A stretch of DNA of 64,000 nucleotides from assembly GCA_034401135.1 (NCBI GenBank), contig JAWZSP010000005.1:2480001-2544000 (forward strand), read 5' to 3'. The translations under genes were made by a program, and so were the position numbers. The notes beneath the pieces are model-generated. The model made no database searches, was not told the origin of the DNA, and worked only from the letters and a program-made list of their open reading frames with translations. The DNA comes from Volutella citrinella. Its lineage: Eukaryota > Ascomycota > Sordariomycetes > Hypocreales > Nectriaceae. Shown piece by piece: positions 56,343 to 64,000 of this stretch. The first letter of the stretch is position 1, and each line of letters opens with the position of its first letter.

Positions 56343-59300
56343 GGCGGAGTGGAGGACGAGGTTGGCGCGAAGGAAGGTGAAGAAAGCTAGCAAGCGGTCA
56401 CGATTAGCATTGGCATTGAGCCGGAGGCGGAGCTGATGGAGTGAAGCTTGAAGCGGCCGAAGAATAGCTTGTTACAAATTACAGGCTGAGTGACTTGTTG
56501 TCCGTGTAAGTGCACAGCCCATGCCCCACCAGATGGTCCGACGTCCAGCGGTGGGTATTTTTTTTTGGGGGGGGGAGGGGAGGCAGAGGTTCGTTCCCAT
56601 ATTCCTACTCATGCTTCATGATGCCCACAGAGTCACAAATCGTGGCTGGCATCACTTGATGCCGTCTGGCCAGCGTCACCGCGTGGTGAAAGGAATCCTG
56701 GGCCTTCAGCCTTGGGGCTGAGAGAGGCCGACCAGGGGGCCATGGAGCATTATTGGGTGTTGGACGAATTGGGTAGATGGTAATTTCGTGATTGATCCTC
56801 CCGGGGTAGCGTATGGGTAAAAAGCTGCCAAAAAAAGGCATGGCCCTGGCAACAGCGTGCCAAGTCCACCGCATCCACCGCACTTTTTTTTTTCATGTAG
56901 GGCCAGGGGGACATGGGGGGCAAATGTGAGAGGAAAAGGAAAAACTCGCAGAGAAAGTCAACAAGCAGAGAGGGAATATTTCGACTTACCAGCACTGGTT
57001 TTCAAGGCGGGAACGGCGGTAACCCTATCGACGACGGAGCCCGGGTGGCAAGCACTGAGGTCGAGTTCGCGGACGGCAGCCATGGGGTAGTCCATTTTGG
57101 CGACTTCGTTGTCGTATTGTGTATGTATGACTTGTGTGGCTGCTGGTTGGGTTGGATATCTGGCAGCTGTGCAAAGCGTCGGTCGCCACAGCAGGAGATA
57201 AGAGGAGAAAGGAAAGGGCAAAGAAAAGTCCAAGTAATGGGAGCAGGAGAGGACGCCAGCCTCTTGGTGAGCAGGAATTATGTATTATATTAGAGACGAG
57301 GGAGGGAGGACAGAGAGATGGATGGCGAGGCCCAGCATGTGAGGGGACAAATAGAGTATATAAGAGGGGAGGAGATAAGAGCGAGGACGAGACGTCTGAG
57401 AAGGGGAGGGGGATGGGGATTCTTTTAGAGGCGTCGAGGAGGGGCCAGGTTGGAGGCGTAGAAGAAACAAAGGTGGGCGTCTCCAGCAACAACCGAAACG
57501 TCGATTGAGCAACTAACGCAACTGACGAACGGCTGGGTCGCTACTCGCTAGACGTCAGCATACAAGAGCATTATCAAGCGAGCAGGGGGGCAGCCCGGGT
57601 GGACCAGCGGGCGCCCATGCGCCTTTTCAAGTCGAATCCCTGACGGCTTGCTTGGTTGGGCTGGTTGGCTGGGGGGCGCTTGTGCGAGGGAGGGACCGAC
57701 GACGGCGACGACGACTACTCCGAGAGCCAGATCCTTGGGTGGCTAGTAGGGGGCTTGTTTAGGGATTGGATGGATGTCACCTCTCCAAGCTCCAAGGGTG
57801 GCACCAGGAGTTCGTACATGCAGGCTGTTGGTTGGTCGTTGGCGGTGGGTTGGTTGGCAGCCAAATGCCCTCACGAGAATACAGGACGACTAATGCAAGC
57901 AGTAGTAGGGTGCCCGCTGTTGGGTCCGTTGTGTCCTCGGTCGCTAGGTTGGCGGCACAGATCGTAGTTGCTCCTTCCCCCCCTCCAGCCCCGTTCTAGA
58001 CTCTTTTACGACGGGAGGCTTGATCGCCCAAGTAGGACACCGCGATGGCCGTAGTCTCTGTTCCTTCCATTGTCGTTTTCCATTCCATCAAGCCTCGGTG
58101 TTGGGGTCCGCGTTAATTACCAGGTCCCCCGGTGCTCATCGCAAAAGAGGACTGGAGGACAGACCGCTCGTCGAGGCACATTCGATGCTGAGGTGCCATG
58201 TTGGTGGGCGAAGCCAGCCAAGCCCCATCTGGCAGAGCGGCGCCCGCTGTCATGGAACTATATCGCGCTACGACGCGGCCTGTCCAGCGCTGGTGTTAGT
58301 GGTTTCGTTGGTTGGGGCTGGGCCTTCTGGTGGTGTCAGCCACTCAGTGGTGTGCAGCCGCTTCAGCGCCCACCTGCCCGCACAAGCGAGCCCACGCGAC
58401 ATAACACGCCATTCCCATCGGATCGGTAGCCGTCTAGCGTCTGTAACTGCTGGGCCCTGGCTGGCTCCCGTGGCGCCCTAGCTGGTCTCTTTTCTCCAGG
58501 CCGTTGCGCTCCAGACTCCAGCCCGCCAGTAATTAATTAATTGATTAATTTATCACAACGCCGCCCGTTTTCGATGCACAAGTCTCAGTCTGGTGGCTTG
58601 GCTTAGCGAGGTGGCGTGAGCTGATTTGCATCGCCAAGTTCACATATCTTCACCTTGTACGTAGGATCGTTGGCCCACCACTGTTTGCCTGCGAGGCTAA
58701 CATGGAAGCAAACCACCAACAGCACTTTGGTCACTAGGTAGCCACCGAGACTCACAGGCGGTCCACGGGTCCACCTGCAGTCTGTGCAGGGAGCAAACGA
58801 CCCGATGGCGCTTCCACTCGAGTCGGTCTCATCCATCAACTTGTTTGACTTGACCTCGCCACTCCCGCTACTGATGTAGGAGCCTGCAAGTCTGCAACAA
58901 AGATATTGCAATATCCATGAGCCTTTTGCTGCTGCAACTGCAACGGCGACGGCAGCGGCTTGGGGCCCGGTCTTGTGGACTCGCCGTAGCCACCCATCTC
59001 GCAGCTTCTGGCAGGCTCCGAAACGTGACACGCTTCGCCTTGCATCAGGAGCATCTCCCTCTGCCCCAACATACGCACATGGCGCCCAGAAGAGCAGCAA
59101 ACGTCCGACTGCCTGCCCTGCTGTGACCTGTCCAGCTCACGCAACCCTCAAGCGCCACCTCAGTGACCCACAGCAAGCCTTGGCGCGCGGCGGGTTGCAG
59201 GGGACCACAGGGGGCTTGGTGGGCGACTGCTCAGCGCTCTCCACCGCGCTGCTGGGGGCACGCTCCGCCGACCCCGCCCTTGCCCGACGCAGCGTCTTAG

Positions 59301-62029
59301 CTCCGTCCCAGCAGGTGGAAGGTCACCGAGCAGTAGCGGTTCCCCCGGACTCTGCCGCCGTTAGTGCGCCAAGCGCTCCAGCTATACCAACCATAGTGCC
59401 TGGGCAGCGCCTCAACCTGGCCTAATGAGAATGCTGAGCGATGCGCCAGTACAAGGTAGGCCACCGTCCTTACCTGCTGGCATCCAATTCCTCGCGCTCC
59501 ATCGGCATCAACTCCCTCAAGCCAACCGCCCACGGGCAGCCCGTAGGATCCAGTTGAGAAAAAAAAAAACTAAATAAAGCATCTGGGAGCCGCTGGATAA
59601 ATATAGTAGTTGTCTTTTGCTTGCCAATTGAGCAAGCAAGGAACAGGAAAACTTAAAGTTGCTTCCTTGCCAACCCCGTCCGGAGCGTGCCCTACGAAGT
59701 AGCCGTTCACAGCTCCCTGTAGCGCATTCGATCAAAGTAGACCAGCAGTCAAGGCAGGGATATCTGCTCCGAGTAGTGCAAGGGGTGACTAGCTCCAGCT
59801 GCCCTCCCCTATCGCGTGATACGCCGCCATCATCGATGGCCAATAAACCATTTGAGCGCGGCACCCTATCCAAACGCCACAGAGGCCAAGACAAGGGCAC
59901 CAAGGGCACAGTAGTGACAGTCCTGCCCTCTGAAGGGGGACCAGCAACCCGCCGCTGCGGGACACCCAGATGATCTAGGCCCTAATCAAACCCCTGAGCT
60001 TGTGACAGCCCGCGCTGAGCAACGGCCCTATTGTCACTTTGAGCGTCAACATCTATTCCACCGTCTACCGACTTGGGCCAACTAATATCCGTGGCTCGAC
60101 TTGGTGAATCGGCGGCTTAGCTCTGGGCGCATCTTGGCGTTACCCCGGAAAGATGGATCGTCCTTGACCCCTTCTTCAGCCATGCAAGTCCATGCTAAAC
60201 ACCGCAGGACAGACGGGTGGTGTGTCCTCGCCCGAGCTCGTCATCGTCAGACACATAGCACTCACTGGACGGCACGCACAATCCAGAACCGTCTCGCCAT
60301 TGCCAATCAATCGGCTGACGCTGCCGGCCACCAGCCGATGCGCGAGCACGATGACGACGGATCGGAGGGGGCTGCAGCAGCCGTGCAACTCTGTCCGAGT
60401 CGACGGCGGCTCGAGATGCGGACAGCGCCCATCGTTCCCCACTGCTGACGTACAAAGCATACGAATCCCAACACACACGAGAGCAGCAGCCAGACGGGGA
60501 GACGGCAAGCATCTTCGAGATGTGGGGGGACCCTCCAGCCGCCCATCCGAGAAAAGAGTCACTCAAACAGAGCCAGCCCTAATAGCCCCGATCGTTAGGG
60601 TCACCTCTGCCGTCGATGCCATCCTTCTCGCCTTCGCCGTCGACCCCATGTTTCCCAACTACTCGTAATTCACTCGACCGACTGCCGTGCACGACCAGAG
60701 CACACGAGCCATGTGTCGGGCGTTTCGTTAGCCTTCATGCACCAAGAATAGGCGCCCTCCTGGAGGACGACTTAGCATCGGATGGAGATCCTTCAAACCC
60801 CACCTAGCAAGCATGCGTCCATCCATCTCCATCCTTACCCCGGGTCTGTGTCCGAAAAAGCCAGATTTGCCCCCCAGCGTCCAAGAGTCCAGAAATGCAC
60901 TCGTGAAACGGCAGACGACACGCAACAAAGCCCTGATGCCAGCATTGTCCAACTGTTTGAGGTTTTGAGTGGGAACCCCAAGAACCCCCCCCCCCCATGG
61001 GCACTGCTCCCCTCCGCGACAGTTGTCGTAACAACGACCGCTACGGGGTCGCTCGCTGATGTTTCAGGACGTGCAACATCATCCCATGCCCGCCACCGCC
61101 TCGGGTCTTGCCCTTTTAGTCGTCTGAGCCAGCCGCTTTCGTCGCTGGGCGTTGTTGTCTGTCGGCGAGTTCCCTGATGAAACACGACATCATGTCGATC
61201 GAGCCTCTGCAGAATCCCTCGCATGTATCTTCGACCTACCACTGCCGGTATGTGCGCCGTCCCCTAGCTGGGAGTCTGAACATCCTTCCTCCCATTGCGG
61301 GGTTGTTTCAATGGCGACAATTCACCGTTGCCCATTGCGCCCTTCACTGTTTGAAACAACCTTCTCGATTCCACGACTCATTGGACGTTGAACGTTTCCT
61401 GATGCCCCCAATCCCTGTAATATTCCGCCGTCTTGATGCAATACGGAGCTTCCAGCCGGAAAAAGTCGATCTCTAAACTCCATGAAGCCAACCTTTCGTC
61501 ATCTCTCGTCCGCTTCGATTCTCATTTTACCTGGAAACCATCAGCCTATCTGAAGGATACTGCTTCGAAGAGCAGAGATGCCTTCATGGCCATTTGAGCG
61601 TAGCATGCTTTAGGAATAAATGCAAATGTAGAAAGCTTCCCATCCTGGCGTTCTCAACAGATTCTAGGATCCCATGAAACAACTGGCCTGGGTGTTTGTT
61701 TAAGACTGTTTCGCATATACTCAATGTTGCAGCACGGGCACGGCAGATTCCACAGTCCACAACCCACCTCACTCATACATACTTATCCCACTATGTGAAG
61801 CTCTGTGCTCAAACGATGATCAATTCAACGCAATATTGACCCGCCACGTCTGTAACTTTCGTGGCCGCATGGCCCAGCCGGACAATTGCCACTTAGATAC
61901 AACCCCCGGGGGCCGTGGTGGAGGAAGACACAGCCAGTCCCCCCATCACGTACAAGTTGGGTATAACAAAAGTTCAAGCATTGCGTTGGAAGTAGAGTAC
62001 AGCTCGGGTCCATTCCCCATACCCGCCCC
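56343..62029. other. gene-poor stretch of 5.7 kb
   Basis: The longest stretch without a firm gene. Apart from one possible exon (56990-57095, minus) the open frames are short, GC-driven and lack motifs. No transposon ends, long repeats or tRNAs are recognised. Confidence 0.45.
56990..57095 (-). CDS. possible orphan first exon of an unidentified gene
   Basis: ATG at 57095 opens 35 codons (M-D-Y-P-M-A-A-V-R-E-L-D-L-S-A-C) ending at a consensus GTAAGT donor (56989). Upstream DNA on the minus strand is pyrimidine-rich and leader-like. No continuing exon with recognisable protein is found before the GNAT gene. It could be the remnant of a truncated gene, a short-coding transcript, or chance. Confidence 0.25.
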
Positions 62030-64000
62030 TTAGCTGCGGAATCCGTATCCCGTAAGCATTCCAATGAACGCGGCGATTCTATATGTCAAGCCTATGGCGA
62101 ACATGACTCCCAGGTTATCCCAGGTCCGATCCAGGCGATAGCCCGTCAACTCGGCTGCCACGTCAACATCGAAGAGATAGTCAAACGGCGACACCAAGGA
62201 GCCAAAGTACAGCTCTGCGCACCAGAGACTGGGCGCCGTCCTCCACAGCCATTCCAAGCGCCACTGCTTCACTTGCGACAACGGGGGCGCCGCCCCAGAG
62301 AGGATTCCCACCATCAGCGCCATCATGGTCGCGAAGAGCGGTGCGTCCTCTCTGCGAGACACCATGCTCACTACGCTGGCAAGCCCGTGGACGCAGTAAA
62401 AGTACAGCAGGTTCGCCAGGAAGCCAATCTCCCACGAGAGGACGGGCGTGGACAACAGGAACAGGATCGCCGAGAAGTGCGCACAAACAAACGTCATGCG
62501 CGGCAGCACCGAGAGCATCTTGGCGGTGAAGTAGGCCAGGCGGGAGTGGCCAGCCTCTGCTTCTCGGCGCTGCATCAGAGTCTCCTCCGACAAGAGCTTG
62601 ACTCCAGGCGCCGCCGCAACGAGGCCGATGGCGATGCACACCAGAAGACCCAGCTGCGGCGCCGACTGGAAGTCCTGGGCCGTCGAGAGGATCGCGTACG
62701 GCTCCCTGTACAGCCCTATGAACAGGATTCCTTTTTTCGGGCTCTCGGCCAGCCCGATCAGCCCCCCAGCCAGGGTTGCGAGTCCTACCTCTGCCCAAAA
62801 CGTGCCCACGGCTCGGTACTGCTGCAGCATGGAGCGCTTGAAGCACAGCCAAAGCTGCTTGGCGTAAGGGGCCCCTCGCTTTCTTCGTGCTCTCGAGAGC
62901 CTCTCGTTGCTCACCACGGGGTTGACCGCACGTCTATCAACCGAGACGCTGCCGCCAGCGTGTCTTGAGCTGCGACAGGCTTCCCACTGCGAGACAAGTG
63001 ATTCCTCAGAAACGTCGCCGATCCGTTTGTAGTCCCGTCCGTTTCCCGTGATTATGTCAGTGATGACGTCCGCATGGTTGCTGTGCTGTGGAAAAGCGAA
63101 GCCAAGGCTCTCAAAGTAGCCCCGGACCAGGCATCGAGGTCCCTCGTACGTCATCTGGCCGCTGGAAAGCAGGATGAGCTGGTCAAACATGTCAAAGATC
63201 TCCATCCGGGGTTGATGGATGATTACTATTGTGGATATACCGAGCCGTGCAATGGCCTTGAGAGTCCGCATAATAGACACGGCCGCTGCCGCATCCAGAC
63301 CGCTAGTAGGCTCGTCGAGAAAGATGGCCATTGGCGCGGCGGCCAACTCCATCCCAATGCTGACCCTTTTTCGCTGTCCGCCGCTGATGGTTGGCTTTCC
63401 CACGGTGCCTACTAGCGAATCTCGGATGTGTGAAAGCTCCAGGGAGTCAATGACTGAGTCGATGTGGGCCTCAACCTCGTCATGCCTCCAGGTTCGCGGC
63501 AGCCGAATCCGCGCCGAGTGGGCAATATTCTCATATACTGTCAACTCGGGCAAGACAATGTCATCTTGAGGTACATAGCCCGTCAGCTTCTTGTATCTCT
63601 TCATCTTCCCAGGCGCGTTGTTGATGGACACTTCTCCTCCGGTGTTGCCTGCCCTTCCCATCAGTACGTTGACGAATGTCGTCTTTCCGGCCCCAGATCC
63701 GCCCATGATGGCCACGAGAGCGCCGCGCTCTATAGAACCCGTCATGTTGGATAGGATCGGCTTCGAGCTACCCCGAGGCTTGAAGCTTAGGCCGGCGAAT
63801 CCAAAGGAAAGGCCGAAATTGGTGGCCTCGGTCGCCTTCCGCATCGATTCAACAAACTTCCGAAGCGGAGACGACAGGTTGGGCGTGGCAACGTCGCTTC
63901 TAGCAGCACGGTTTGTCAAGTTCAGAGCGCGCTCGAATTCTGTCCAATTATATCCGTCAGGAGCATTACTTCCATCCACAGGAACCAACTCGCCATCATT
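62030..64000 (-). CDS. ABCG half-transporter, WBC30/ABCG24-like (5' end beyond the window)
   Basis: The last 656 residues are visible; the frame is open at the right edge and ends TAA at 62032-62030. The nucleotide-binding domain has Walker A G-G-S-G-A-G-K-T-T, Q-loop V-P-Q-D-D-I-V, signature I-S-G-G-Q-R-K-R, Walker B I-F-L-D-E-P-T-S-G-L-D and switch His in I-I-H-Q-P-R-M. A membrane domain with about six helices follows, ending G-M-L-T-G-Y-G-F-R-S. The domain order (ATPase first, then membrane) is that of ABCG proteins. The Y-K-K-L-T-G-Y-V-P-Q-D-D run resembles the plant WBC30/ABCG24-28 branch. Such members usually carry a long N-terminal extension, likely outside the window. The substrate is probably a lipid or hydrophobic compound, by family only. 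Confidence 0.9.
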   Translation of the reverse strand, partial: NDGELVPVDGSNAPDGYNWTEFERALNLTNRAARSDVATPNLSSPLRKFVESMRKATEATNFGLSFGFAGLSFKPRGSSKPILSNMTGSIERGALVAIMGGSGAGKTTFVNVLMGRAGNTGGEVSINNAPGKMKRYKKLTGYVPQDDIVLPELTVYENIAHSARIRLPRTWRHDEVEAHIDSVIDSLELSHIRDSLVGTVGKPTISGGQRKRVSIGMELAAAPMAIFLDEPTSGLDAAAAVSIMRTLKAIARLGISTIVIIHQPRMEIFDMFDQLILLSSGQMTYEGPRCLVRGYFESLGFAFPQHSNHADVITDIITGNGRDYKRIGDVSEESLVSQWEACRSSRHAGGSVSVDRRAVNPVVSNERLSRARRKRGAPYAKQLWLCFKRSMLQQYRAVGTFWAEVGLATLAGGLIGLAESPKKGILFIGLYREPYAILSTAQDFQSAPQLGLLVCIAIGLVAAAPGVKLLSEETLMQRREAEAGHSRLAYFTAKMLSVLPRMTFVCAHFSAILFLLSTPVLSWEIGFLANLLYFYCVHGLASVVSMVSRREDAPLFATMMALMVGILSGAAPPLSQVKQWRLEWLWRTAPSLWCAELYFGSLVSPFDYLFDVDVAAELTGYRLDRTWDNLGVMFAIGLTYRIAAFIGMLTGYGFRS

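Noticed and set aside
57541..57650. Possible tRNA around a GTCGAATCCC sequence
   Set aside because: No TTCRANY loop, no pairing acceptor stem and no A box in place.
60192..60668. 158-codon frame with a true ATG in the gene-poor stretch
   Set aside because: Composition is Arg/Thr/Pro noise with no hydrophobic core or motif; competing antisense frames are equally long.
1..64000. Transposons, CRISPR arrays, rRNA genes, plasmid or phage features
   Set aside because: No transposase or reverse-transcriptase motifs, no long terminal or inverted repeats, no regularly spaced repeats and no rRNA sequence were recognised by eye.

Overview
The window is nuclear DNA of a filamentous ascomycete, most likely a Sordariomycete and probably of the order Hypocreales. 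The order is inferred from protein style; no rRNA or other barcode is present. Supporting signs are short introns of about 50-150 bp with GTRNGN donors and CTRAC-type branch points, pyrimidine-rich leaders, GC-rich coding sequence, Zn2Cys6 regulators, and fungus-specific families (Spo7, CHO2, SVF1, RTA1, CSC1). Genes lie on both strands, each with its own promoter. There are no operons, CRISPR arrays, insertion sequences or rRNA genes. Exon boundaries were read from splice signals and codon phase, because open reading frames alone miss or distort most of these genes.

Left part (1-27.3 kb, gene-dense): tail of an unknown CDS; GT31-like glycosyltransferase; Spo7 (minus); CLD1/ABHD5-like alpha/beta hydrolase; CSC1/TMEM63 channel (minus); FAD monooxygenase of the salicylate-hydroxylase type; small CYSTM protein (minus); eIF3g; CHO2 phosphatidylethanolamine methyltransferase; and a divergent pair made of a Zn2Cys6 regulator with UPC2-type layout and an RTA1-family membrane protein.

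Middle (27.3-46.4 kb): a 2.8 kb spacer; a second Zn2Cys6 regulator; a 4 kb spacer; an RBR (RING-IBR-RING) ubiquitin ligase with an Arg-rich repeat region; a ROG1-type lipase; an intron-containing tRNA-Ala(AGC); and a mitochondrial K+/H+-exchange-related protein.

Right part (46.4-64 kb): a hypothetical protein; SVF1 (minus); a GATA factor of the AreB/ASD-4 type with a GATA-motif-rich internal region and a possible second start; a six-exon variant histone H4 that shows up in no long open frame; a membrane-anchored GNAT protein (minus); a 5.7 kb gene-poor stretch; and the 3' part of an ABCG half-transporter running off the right edge.

Many neighbours touch phospholipid, sterol or membrane homeostasis (Spo7, CLD1-like, CHO2, UPC2-like regulator and RTA1, ROG1, SVF1, ABCG). 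They are independent genes and the grouping may be chance. No secondary-metabolite cluster or wholly new multi-gene system is visible. The most notable items are the variant H4, the layered start of the AreB-like gene, the UPC2-like/RTA1 pair with its palindromic promoter site, and the uORF-to-main-start overlap in the RBR gene.
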